Positions 14,623-22,199 of a stretch of 33,520 bases of DNA are shown in pieces. Source of the stretch: an uncultured bacterium (GTDB lineage: Bacteria; Verrucomicrobiota; Kiritimatiellia; RFP12; UBA1067). The first letter of the stretch is position 1. Every line of letters begins with the position of its first letter. A program made the translations under genes and the position numbers. Location: NCBI GenBank assembly GCA_902776615.1, contig CACYQU010000022.1:1-33520 (forward strand), written 5' to 3'. Below the pieces are notes generated by a model. The model was given only the letters and a program-made list of their open reading frames with translations, had not been told where the DNA came from and did not search any database.

Positions 14623-15648
14623 ATGCCAAGAACTGACATAGAATGGTCGAAGCTCGGCTTCGGTTTTTCGGATGTGAACTGCCACATCCGCTATACGTGG
14701 AAAGACGGTGCATGGGGTGAGGCGCAACTCGTCAAGGACCCTTACATCACCATGCATATCGGCGCATCCTGCCTGCACTACGGACAGGAGTGCTTCGAGG
14801 GCATGAAAGCCTTCCGTCAAAAGAACGGCAAGATCGCGATCTTCCGTCCCGACGAGAACGCGAAGAGAATGTACCGCACCGCAGTGCGCTGCGTGATGCC
14901 GCCCGTTCCGGAGGAGATGTTCATCGAGGCGTGCGACAAGGTGGTCGCCGCGAACGAGGAATACGTGCCGCCGTACGGCACAGGCGGGTCGCTCTATCTG
15001 CGGCCGCTTCTCATCGGCACCGGTCCGCAGATCGGCGTCGCGCCGGCGAAGGAATACACCTTCATGATAATGGTCATGCCGGTAGGCGCGTATTACAAGG
15101 GGGGGCTCAAGCCCGTCCGCGCCGTCATTCTCGACGATTGGGACCGCGCCGCTCCGCACGGCATGGGCGACGTCAAGGTCGGCGGCAACTACGCGGCGTC
15201 GCTCTTCGCGCACGAGAAGGCCAAGCACGACGGCTGGCCCGTCGAGCTGTATCTCGACGCGAAGACCCACACCTTCGTCGAGGAATTCTCCACATCGAAC
15301 TTCCTCGGCATCAAGCCCGACGGAACGTACGTCACGCCCGACAGCCATTCCGTGCTGCCATCGGTCACGAACATGTCGCTTCGCCAGTGCGCGGCCGATC
15401 TTGGCTGGAAGGTGGAGTGCCGCCCGGTGCCCTACGAGGAGATCAAGACCTTCGCCGAAGTCGCAGCATGCGGCACGGCTGTTGTCGTAACGCCGGTTTG
15501 GGAGATAACGCGCGGCGAAGAGGTGATAAGGATTTCAGAGCCTGACGCCGTCGGCCCTCATCTGCAGAAACTGTTCGACACGGTGCAGGGAATACAGTAT
15601 GGCGTTCTGGACGACGTCCACGGCTGGTGCCACGAGGTGAAGCTCTGA
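14623..15648 (+). CDS. ilvE: Branched-chain amino acid aminotransferase
   Basis: PLP enzyme of fold type IV that exchanges amino groups between leucine, isoleucine or valine and 2-oxoglutarate. The 341-residue length fits the longer BCAT subgroup. Visible blocks are LHYGQECFEGMKAFR, FRPDENAKRM, SLYLRPLLIGT, and GDVKVGGNYAASL with the PLP lysine K185, then EEFSTSNFLGI. The gene directly follows the vor-like operon but has its own promoter. The two enzymes together would interconvert branched-chain amino acids and acyl-CoAs. The recJ start lies inside its last 22 bp. Confidence 0.95.
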   Translation: MPRTDIEWSKLGFGFSDVNCHIRYTWKDGAWGEAQLVKDPYITMHIGASCLHYGQECFEGMKAFRQKNGKIAIFRPDENAKRMYRTAVRCVMPPVPEEMFIEACDKVVAANEEYVPPYGTGGSLYLRPLLIGTGPQIGVAPAKEYTFMIMVMPVGAYYKGGLKPVRAVILDDWDRAAPHGMGDVKVGGNYAASLFAHEKAKHDGWPVELYLDAKTHTFVEEFSTSNFLGIKPDGTYVTPDSHSVLPSVTNMSLRQCAADLGWKVECRPVPYEEIKTFAEVAACGTAVVVTPVWEITRGEEVIRISEPDAVGPHLQKLFDTVQGIQYGVLDDVHGWCHEVKL

Positions 15649-17393
15649 GCGTATGGGCCGAGCGTGAGGCTCCTGCCGCACTCGAGTCCTCTCTGACGGA
15701 CGCAGGCTATCCGCCGATTGTGGCGCGGTTGCTGGCGGCCAGGGGAATCGGCGCACAGGATGCCGAGGCCTACCTGTCGCCGTCAATCTCGTCGCTTGCG
15801 ACGCCGGGCGAGCTGCCTGGCGTCGAAAAGGCGGCCGAGGTCGTGCTTGATGTCGCCCAGCGCGGCGGTAAGATAGTTGTGTTCGGCGACTACGATTGCG
15901 ACGGCATCTGCGCCACGGCGATAATGCTGAGAGTGATAGAAGCCGTTTCCAAGCCAGGCTGCGCGCCGAGCGCGTTCATACCCGAGCGCCTTTCGGAAGG
16001 GTATGGAATGAGCTCGGCGAGCGTCTCGCGCATGCTGGACGAAAACCCCGTTGTCAGGCTTGTCGTGACTGTCGACAACGGAATAAACTCCGTCGACGAA
16101 GTGGCCGACTTGAAATCGCGCGGCATTTCCGTGGTGATAACCGACCACCACCTGCCAGGCGAGGAGCTGCCGAACGCCGACGCGCTGGTGGATCCCAAGG
16201 TCGCTTCGCCCGGGCGTCTCGCCGGGCTGTGCGGCGCCGGCGTGGCGTTTCTGCTCGCCAACGCGATCGTCAATCTCGCCAAATCGCGTGGTGCGCATTT
16301 TGGTTCGCCGATCGCAGGACCGCTGCTTGTGCTGGCCGGGCTTGCCACCATTACCGACGTTATGCCTCTTGCGGGGCAGAACCGCATTCTGGTCTCCGAG
16401 GCGCTCCGGCGCTTTCGCTCTGTCGCGCCGCTCGGCCTGAGGGAGCTTTTCGATCGCGCGTCGCGATCCGTCGCGCCGTGCTTGACGGTGAAGGATTTCG
16501 GCTTTCTGATCGGGCCGCGGATAAACGCTGCGGGGCGCCTTGCAAGCGGAATGGAGGCTCTCGAGCTTGTCGTCTCGACCGACCGCGAAGAGGCCCGCGA
16601 GCTTGCGCGCAGGGTCGATGTAAGGAACGTCGAACGCAAAACCATCGAGCAGGCGATGCTCGACGCCGCGCTTTCCAAGATCGTTCCGGGCGCGCCGGCG
16701 CAGGTCATAGACCTGCCCGAGGGCCATCAGGGCGTTTCTGGCATAGTCGCCGCGCGAATACTCGAGCGCGTTGGCGCCAGCAACGACGGGCGTGGACCTG
16801 TCCCCGTATGCATAGTCGTTGGCGGGCACGGCTCGGCGCGTGCGCCCGACGGTTACAATGTGCGCGACGCGTTCGTCGCCTCTGCGGAGGCGCTCGATCG
16901 CTACGGCGGCCACGCGGCGGCCGGCGGCTTTTCGGTAAAGGAAGGCATGCTGGACGATTTCCGCAGGCTCTTTTCTGCGGCTTGCGCCGCGCAGGCGGCC
17001 AACATTCCGTCGAATGTCCACGGAGTCTCGCGCCTGGACGCTTGGGTTAGCGGATCCGATCTTACGCTGCAACTCGCCGACTGGGTGCAGAAGATAGAGC
17101 CGTGCGGCGAAGCCAACCCCGAGCCGTTGTTCGGGATGCGAGCGGTCAGGTTCGCCGACGTACGGCCGCTCGGCGCGGAGGGGCGCCATCTCGTGGCGAC
17201 GTTCCGCGACAAATCCATACCCAAGGCGATCTGGTGGAATCGCGGCGACAGGGTGGACGAGCTCCGGGCGCATTCTGCGGCGGCATATGACATGGTTTTC
17301 ACGCTCGAAGCCAGCGACTATATGGAGAGACACGTGGAGTTGCGCCTGGTCGATGTAATGCCGTCGGAATGCAATTTTACCATTGGAGAATGA
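15627..17393 (+). CDS. recJ: Single-stranded-DNA-specific exonuclease RecJ
   Basis: 5'-3' single-strand exonuclease of recombination and mismatch repair, 588 residues. The DHH phosphoesterase motifs are present: GDYDCDG at 87-93, VTVDNGI, ITDHHLPGE with DHH at 173-175, then the DHHA1 region with GGHAAAGGF and an OB-type C-terminal domain. The GTG at 15627 is taken as start because no in-frame ATG occurs near the expected N-terminus; it overlaps ilvE by 22 bp. A CTG at 15645 overlapping the ilvE stop is a less likely alternative. The protein ends overlapping the next gene's first candidate ATG. Confidence 0.92.
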   Translation: MPRGEALSVWAEREAPAALESSLTDAGYPPIVARLLAARGIGAQDAEAYLSPSISSLATPGELPGVEKAAEVVLDVAQRGGKIVVFGDYDCDGICATAIMLRVIEAVSKPGCAPSAFIPERLSEGYGMSSASVSRMLDENPVVRLVVTVDNGINSVDEVADLKSRGISVVITDHHLPGEELPNADALVDPKVASPGRLAGLCGAGVAFLLANAIVNLAKSRGAHFGSPIAGPLLVLAGLATITDVMPLAGQNRILVSEALRRFRSVAPLGLRELFDRASRSVAPCLTVKDFGFLIGPRINAAGRLASGMEALELVVSTDREEARELARRVDVRNVERKTIEQAMLDAALSKIVPGAPAQVIDLPEGHQGVSGIVAARILERVGASNDGRGPVPVCIVVGGHGSARAPDGYNVRDAFVASAEALDRYGGHAAAGGFSVKEGMLDDFRRLFSAACAAQAANIPSNVHGVSRLDAWVSGSDLTLQLADWVQKIEPCGEANPEPLFGMRAVRFADVRPLGAEGRHLVATFRDKSIPKAIWWNRGDRVDELRAHSAAAYDMVFTLEASDYMERHVELRLVDVMPSECNFTIGE

Positions 17394-17398
17394 TACCT

Positions 17399-18544
17399 AT
17401 GAACGAGATGACACGACGCGGTTTTCTGCAGGCGACCGGCGCAGCCGGCCTTTTGTCGGCGATGGGCTGTTTCGGCAAGAGCGCCAAAGACGCTTTCGGC
17501 GAATATTCAATCGCGGTTCTGGGCGACACCCACTACGACACCGAGCCGGAGAGTTTCTACCATTCGCATTACGACGAGTCCAACAAGTGGGCGAAGGTGC
17601 AGCATGCCGAGTTCAGGCGCAACGGCGAGATGTGGCGCGACAGATGCCCCAGACTCGTGGCCGCGAGCGGGGCGCTAGCCGCGTCGCGCCCGACGAGCTG
17701 CGTGCTTCAGCTTGGCGATCTCGTGCAGGGCGACTGCGATGATGTGCCTTCCCACAAAAAGATGATGGCCGATTGCATCGACAAGATTTGCGCGGCGTAT
17801 CCGGCAGGCATGCCGTTTCTCACCGTGGTGGGGAATCACGATTTTCGCGGCAAGGGGGCGAACGAAGCCTACTTCGACTTCGCCGAGCCTTTCATGACCG
17901 ACCAGATCGCGAAGCTCGGCGCAAAGACGCATCCCGACGGATGGAAGGCGAAATACCCGGCGTTCTCGTTCAGGCTCGGGGACGACCTTTGGGTGTTTTG
18001 CCACTTCGAGACGCGCGATCTCGACCCGATAACCGACCTGATCGAAGCCGATCAAACGGCGCGCCATGTGTTTCTCGTGACGCACGGTCCGTTCACGCCT
18101 TCGCCCGATCCCGGCTTCCGCTGGCGGCTCGGCGGCAAAAAGGAGTGCGAGGCCGGCCGTGCGAGGCTTTACGAGACGCTTTCGCGCCGCCACGCGATTG
18201 TGCTTTCGGGCCACACTCATACTACATGCTACTTCCGCCACGAAAACCGCTTCGGCGGATTCACCGAGATGACGGTCAACTCTGTGTGGAAGGACGAGCG
18301 CCTCGCCACCGTCGAGCCGATATTCGACAAGGTGGAAAACTTCGATGTTCCTGCGTCCGGTCTTTCGGGCGACAAGCTCGAGGAGTGCCGCAGGACGTTT
18401 GCGCTGTTCAAGCCCGGTCTGAAGGAGTATTTCTGCAACGCCGCCGCCGGACACTACCGCCTCAACGTTTCGTCCGGATCGGTCGACGTGGAGTTCTATC
18501 CCGGTGCGGCCCGCGAGTGTGCGCGCGTGTTCAGGATGGCGTAG
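17399..18544 (+). CDS. Exported calcineurin-like metallophosphoesterase, probable Tat substrate
   Basis: Predicted metal-dependent phosphatase or phosphodiesterase of unknown substrate, 381 residues. The N-terminus TRRGFLQATGAAGLL is a twin-arginine signal (R6, R7), followed by AMGC with C24 as a possible lipid-attachment cysteine. The metal motifs of the family follow in order: GDTHYD (42-47), QLGDLVQGD, VGNHDF, THGPF and LSGHTHT. The ATG at 17399 has GGAG 10 nt upstream; ATG 17390 overlaps the recJ stop but sits right beside that GGAG, and ATG 17369 lies inside recJ. It probably shares the ilvE-recJ transcript. Confidence 0.88.
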   Translation: MNEMTRRGFLQATGAAGLLSAMGCFGKSAKDAFGEYSIAVLGDTHYDTEPESFYHSHYDESNKWAKVQHAEFRRNGEMWRDRCPRLVAASGALAASRPTSCVLQLGDLVQGDCDDVPSHKKMMADCIDKICAAYPAGMPFLTVVGNHDFRGKGANEAYFDFAEPFMTDQIAKLGAKTHPDGWKAKYPAFSFRLGDDLWVFCHFETRDLDPITDLIEADQTARHVFLVTHGPFTPSPDPGFRWRLGGKKECEAGRARLYETLSRRHAIVLSGHTHTTCYFRHENRFGGFTEMTVNSVWKDERLATVEPIFDKVENFDVPASGLSGDKLEECRRTFALFKPGLKEYFCNAAAGHYRLNVSSGSVDVEFYPGAARECARVFRMA

Positions 18545-18567
18545 CGTCCGCGATGGGCAGGGAAGGG

Positions 18568-20478
18568 ATGGAAGACTCGAAGGAATCGCGCGCGCTATGC
18601 GTGAAAATGCGCGCGTCTTGCGATGGCGCGCACATATCGGGCGCGGAGCGCATAGTGCGCGAGCGGGCTGTTCCGCAGACGCTCGCCGACCTTGCGGCGC
18701 GTGCGCTGCATCACTCTAAAGGCACGCCCGATTTCATCAACCTCAAGGTCGAAGAGCCGGGTGCCATGATACGGCTGAAGGCTCTGCAGGTAACGACGGT
18801 TGAAACGTCCGACCCGGAGGAGGGACGGCGCAAGGCGGCGGAACTTCTCGCCGCAGAAGGAATCGACCGGGCGGACGAGATAATGGCGATGTTCGAAGGC
18901 TCGTATTCGCTGCGCGGTGCGATGCTTGTCGACGCCGACACGCTCGAGCGGCTCGAACCCGACCGCGCCCGTGGAGTGAGGGCTACGCGAATGGATTCGG
19001 CGCAGTCGCTGGAAGGTGGGGCGAACTGCGGCAAAAACCATTTCGCGGAGGCGATCGTTCTTGCCACCAAAGTCGCGAACGCGCCTGGAATAGTAGGGGA
19101 GCTGTGCGTATCGGACGACCCTGACTACGTTACCGGATATGTCGCCACGAAGTCTGGCGGATACCGGCGAATAACAGTCGTGAAGCGAATGGGCGATCCT
19201 GGCGGCGGGCGCATATTCCTCTATCGCGGCCCGCGCGAAGGCGTCGCGGAGACGATACGCTTCATAGAGAGCCAGGCGGTTCTCGTCGACTGTTCGGCTC
19301 TTTCGTCCATGACGCCGCGCAGCGCATCCATATCCGGCGAACTTGGGGAAATCGCCGCAGCCGGGCTTTCGCGGAAGTGCCGCGAACTCGAATCCCCCAC
19401 AGGCCCTGTCGCGCTGGTGGGCGGCAAGGCCGGCGCCCGTCGCGAACTTGTCGTGATGGCGAGCAACGACTATCTCGATCTTGCGCGCGATCCGCGTGTG
19501 GTCGAGGCCGCCGCGGAGGCCGCGCGCAGATGGGGCGCGGGATCCGGCGGCTCGCGCCTAACCACAGGAACGCAGCCGCCGCATGTCGCGCTCGAGCGCC
19601 ACCTGGCGCAGTTCAAGGGCTCTGAGGCTGCGGTTCTGTACGCCACGGGCTACATGGCGAATGTAGGCGTGCTTACGGCTTTGGCGAAGAAAGGCGATTT
19701 GATATTCTCCGACGAACTCAACCACGCTTCGATAATAGACGGCTGCCGGTTGAGTGGCGCGGAGGTCGTCGTATACCGTCATGCCGACATGGACGATCTT
19801 TCGGCGCGGCTCGCGTCCGCGCGCGGCGCACGGCGCAGAGTCGTCGTTTCCGACGGCGTTTTTTCGATGGATGGCGACATTCTCGATTTGCCGCGCTTCC
19901 TCGACGTGTGCCGCGCAAACGGCGCGTTGTCGATTGTGGACGAAGCCCACGCGACCGGCGTCGTCGGTGCAACGGGAAGAGGTCTTGCGGAGCGGTTCGG
20001 ATGCGGCCACCCCGATGTAACTGTGGGTACGCTCTCGAAGGCTCTCGGATCGGAAGGCGGCTTTGCGTGCGTTTCGCGCGAAATGGCCGACTACCTCGTA
20101 AACAAGTCGCGTCCCTTCATATTCTCCACCGCGCCCGGCGCGCCGTCCGTCGCTGCGGCGGATGCGGCGCTCTACGTGCTGGAACGCGAGCCGTGGCGTG
20201 TCGCGCGGCTGAGGGAGAATGTCGGTTTTCTCGTCGAGCGGCTTTCGCGGGCTGGGGTGAAGGTTTCCACCGGTTCCGCGATAGTGCCTGTTGTCGTCGG
20301 TGATGAACGCAAGGCGGTTGCGGCCGCGCAGGCGCTTGAGGAGCGTGGGTTCCTCGTGTCGGCGATACGGTATCCAACCGTCGCGAAAGGCGCGGCGCGG
20401 CTGAGGCTGGCCGTGATGAGTTCGCACACGCGCGAGCAGCTGGAGTCGGTGTGCGCGGCACTGCGCGATGTGGTATAA
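18568..20478 (+). CDS. bioW/bioF: Fused BioW-BioF: 6-carboxyhexanoate-CoA ligase / 8-amino-7-oxononanoate synthase
   Basis: Bifunctional biotin-synthesis protein of 636 residues. Residues 1 to about 250 are BioW, which activates pimelate to pimeloyl-CoA: VKMRASCDGAHISGAERIV, SLRGAMLVDA, RGVRATRMDS, GELCVSDDPDYVTGY and YRRITVVKRMG. From about 290 comes BioF, the PLP enzyme that condenses pimeloyl-CoA with alanine: NDYLDLARDPRVV, GSGGSRLTTGT, DELNHASIIDG, DEAHATGVVG and TLSKALGSEGG with K491 as PLP lysine. The frame is continuous. ATG 18568 follows a purine-rich AGG site; ATG 18553 is an alternative five codons earlier. The stop codon TAA lies inside the proC promoter. No other bio genes are present. 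Confidence 0.95.
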   Translation: MEDSKESRALCVKMRASCDGAHISGAERIVRERAVPQTLADLAARALHHSKGTPDFINLKVEEPGAMIRLKALQVTTVETSDPEEGRRKAAELLAAEGIDRADEIMAMFEGSYSLRGAMLVDADTLERLEPDRARGVRATRMDSAQSLEGGANCGKNHFAEAIVLATKVANAPGIVGELCVSDDPDYVTGYVATKSGGYRRITVVKRMGDPGGGRIFLYRGPREGVAETIRFIESQAVLVDCSALSSMTPRSASISGELGEIAAAGLSRKCRELESPTGPVALVGGKAGARRELVVMASNDYLDLARDPRVVEAAAEAARRWGAGSGGSRLTTGTQPPHVALERHLAQFKGSEAAVLYATGYMANVGVLTALAKKGDLIFSDELNHASIIDGCRLSGAEVVVYRHADMDDLSARLASARGARRRVVVSDGVFSMDGDILDLPRFLDVCRANGALSIVDEAHATGVVGATGRGLAERFGCGHPDVTVGTLSKALGSEGGFACVSREMADYLVNKSRPFIFSTAPGAPSVAAADAALYVLEREPWRVARLRENVGFLVERLSRAGVKVSTGSAIVPVVVGDERKAVAAAQALEERGFLVSAIRYPTVAKGAARLRLAVMSSHTREQLESVCAALRDVV

Positions 20479-20479
20479 T
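20471..20479 (+). promoter_or_regulatory. Extended -10 promoter of proC, overlapping the bioWF stop
   Basis: TGG (20471-20473) plus TATAAT (20474-20479). The TAA stop of bioWF occupies 20476-20478, inside the hexamer. The proC ATG at 20488 is 8 nt after the box, so a leaderless transcript is expected. No -35 match is seen. Confidence 0.75.
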
Positions 20480-20487
20480 ACAGCATC

Positions 20488-21276
20488 ATGAAATACAAAA
20501 TCGCATTCATTGGCGCCGGAAAAATGGCAGAAGGCATTCTTTCGGCGATAACCGACAAATCCAGCGTGATCATGGCGGAGAAGGTGGCCGAGCGCGCTGC
20601 CGGCATGAAGAAGCGCTACGGCGTTTCGGTGACGAGCGATCCCGCGCTCGCCGCGAAGTCCGCGCGCATTGTGTTTCTCGCAGTCCGCCCGCAGGATGTG
20701 GACGGCGTCGCCGCCGTGGTGAAGCCGGTTCTTGGGGCGACGCAGGTTTTGGTTTCGATCGTCGCCGGGAAGACCCTCGCCAAATTGCGCAAGGCGTTTG
20801 GAGCGAAGGCGAGGCTTGTGCGCGTTATGCCGAACCTCGCGCTCAGGGCGAATGCCGGCATGTGCGCAATATGCGCTTCGCCGAACGCGAAGAAGGCGGA
20901 TGTGGCGGCTGTGGAGAAGATTCTCGGCGGCGCGGGACGGACCGTTCTGCTGGCCGAGCGCCATTTTGACGCTGTCACTGCGCTTTCGGGGTCCGGCCCG
21001 GCATACTTCGCATACATGGCAAAGGCGATGGCCGACGCGGGCGCGGCGCTGGGGCTTCCGAAGAGCGTTGCGCTGCTTTTATCCGAGCAGACGATGTTCG
21101 GAACGGCGAAATTCCTTCTTGAAAGCGAAATGCCGCTTGAGCCTTTTATCGACGGAGTTTGCACAAAGGGCGGCACGACGTTCGCAGGGATGGAGCATCT
21201 GGCGCCCTCCGATTTCAGGGATGTCGTGGCGGCCACGCTTTCCGCCGCGGCCAAGCGTTCGAAAGAGCTCGCCTGA
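20488..21276 (+). CDS. proC: Pyrroline-5-carboxylate reductase
   Basis: Last step of proline synthesis: reduces 1-pyrroline-5-carboxylate with NAD(P)H. The 262-residue protein has the N-terminal Rossmann motif FIGAGKMAEGIL (7-18), FLAVRPQD, SIVAGKTL, VRVMPNLA, and the C-terminal dimerisation and active-site block ALSGSGPAYF with GVCTKGGTT. The ATG lies 9 nt after the bioWF stop and 8 nt after a TATAAT box with no room for a Shine-Dalgarno sequence. A DUF218 gene follows after 35 bp with no promoter visible between them. Confidence 0.96.
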   Translation: MKYKIAFIGAGKMAEGILSAITDKSSVIMAEKVAERAAGMKKRYGVSVTSDPALAAKSARIVFLAVRPQDVDGVAAVVKPVLGATQVLVSIVAGKTLAKLRKAFGAKARLVRVMPNLALRANAGMCAICASPNAKKADVAAVEKILGGAGRTVLLAERHFDAVTALSGSGPAYFAYMAKAMADAGAALGLPKSVALLLSEQTMFGTAKFLLESEMPLEPFIDGVCTKGGTTFAGMEHLAPSDFRDVVAATLSAAAKRSKELA

Positions 21277-21311
21277 ACGGCTCTTGCAAACCAATAGTTC
21301 TTCTTGCGGAA

Positions 21312-22091
21312 ATGTACTGTGTCAACAAGATAGTCGGATGGTCCCTCAGTCCGCTTGGGGTGTTGTTCCTCGGACTGGGCTTTGGCTGGGTGCTGCGCAG
21401 ATGCGGCGGATGGCTGAGCCGTCTCGGCGCGTGGGCGATTGGCTTGACCCTTGCCTTCCTGTGGATCATGAGCTGCGGAATCTCGACACGTCTGGTCGGG
21501 ATTGGACTGGAGCGTCCGTGGGAGCGAGATGGCGAGATGCATGGATCCATTGCCGGATTGCATGACGCCGACGCCATCGTGGTCCTTGGCGGAGGAGTCG
21601 GCGCGCATGAGAAATGCCATGCGCCAGAACTGTACTCCGGCGCGGACAGGGTATGGCAGGCAGCGCGGCTGTACAATGCAGGGAAGTCGCGTCATCGCGA
21701 CCTTCGCGTGTTCTGCACCGGCGGCGGATGCGAATATGCGACAGTTCCTTTCTTGATTGACCTTGGCGTTCCACGCGAAGCAATATGGTTCAGCGAGGAT
21801 CCGCGCAATACGGAGGAGGAAGCAAAGGCAATCGGCGAGATGCTGAGGAAGCCGATTTCACGACCGAAGGTCTTGCTGGTCACCAGCGCGTGGCACATGT
21901 CGCGGGCAAAGATGCTTTTTGAACGGGTCGGTTTCGATGTCATCCCGGCGCCGGCTGATTTCGAGATGAGTTGTGCGGCGGAAAAGGACATCGAATTTGG
22001 CGACTTCTTTCCTTCGGCCGAAGCCCTTATGCGCAACTCCTATGCAGTCAAGGAATGGGTCGCGAATATAGGCTACACGATATTGCATTGA
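21312..22091 (+). CDS. DUF218 (YdcF/ElyC-like) membrane protein
   Basis: A 259-residue protein with two hydrophobic N-terminal segments (about 8-26 and 35-55) and a periplasmic or extracytoplasmic DUF218 domain. The domain shows ADAIVVLGGGV near residue 83, FCTGGG, DPRNTEEEAKAI and VLLVTSAWHMSRAKMLF. E. coli ElyC, with this layout, affects peptidoglycan precursor handling; the exact activity of the family is not settled. The ATG at 21312 begins the first transmembrane segment; its ribosome site is weak (GCGGAA). Probably co-transcribed with proC. Confidence 0.85.
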   Translation: MYCVNKIVGWSLSPLGVLFLGLGFGWVLRRCGGWLSRLGAWAIGLTLAFLWIMSCGISTRLVGIGLERPWERDGEMHGSIAGLHDADAIVVLGGGVGAHEKCHAPELYSGADRVWQAARLYNAGKSRHRDLRVFCTGGGCEYATVPFLIDLGVPREAIWFSEDPRNTEEEAKAIGEMLRKPISRPKVLLVTSAWHMSRAKMLFERVGFDVIPAPADFEMSCAAEKDIEFGDFFPSAEALMRNSYAVKEWVANIGYTILH

Positions 22092-22199
22092 CAAAATATA
22101 TCCTTCGGCGGCGTTTAGATCAAGCCCGCCATGCCATCTTGTGCCAGCGAGAGAAAAATATGGTATAATGTTTCAAAAAAGCCGGTAGGAGGAAAGCCT
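22092..22199 (+). other. Intergenic region before the histidine kinase
   Basis: About 108 bp with no evident terminator. It holds the extended -10 at 22161-22169 and the ribosome site TAGGAGG at 22186-22192. An open frame continues upstream to 22131, but it would cross the promoter, so the GTG at 22200 is taken as the start of the next gene. Confidence 0.6.
22161..22169 (+). promoter_or_regulatory. Extended -10 promoter of the histidine kinase gene
   Basis: TGG (22161-22163) plus TATAAT (22164-22169), preceded by the A-rich GAGAAAAATA. A weak TTGTGC occurs at 22139-22144 but with 19-bp spacing. The leader to the GTG start is about 25 nt. Confidence 0.75.

Noticed and set aside
15783..17333. 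516-codon - strand open frame opposite recJ
   Set aside because: It is a shadow of recJ: Arg/His/Ala-rich, low-information protein, while the + strand has all RecJ motifs.
19558..20964. Long open frame on the - strand opposite bioWF and proC
   Set aside because: It is the antisense shadow of GC-rich codons. The + strand encodes clear BioF and ProC motifs, and the reverse product has no family resemblance and spans two genes.
22131..22199. Upstream ATG as start of the histidine kinase
   Set aside because: It lies upstream of the TGGTATAAT promoter. The GTG at 22200 has TAGGAGG at 7-nt spacing and begins the first membrane segment.
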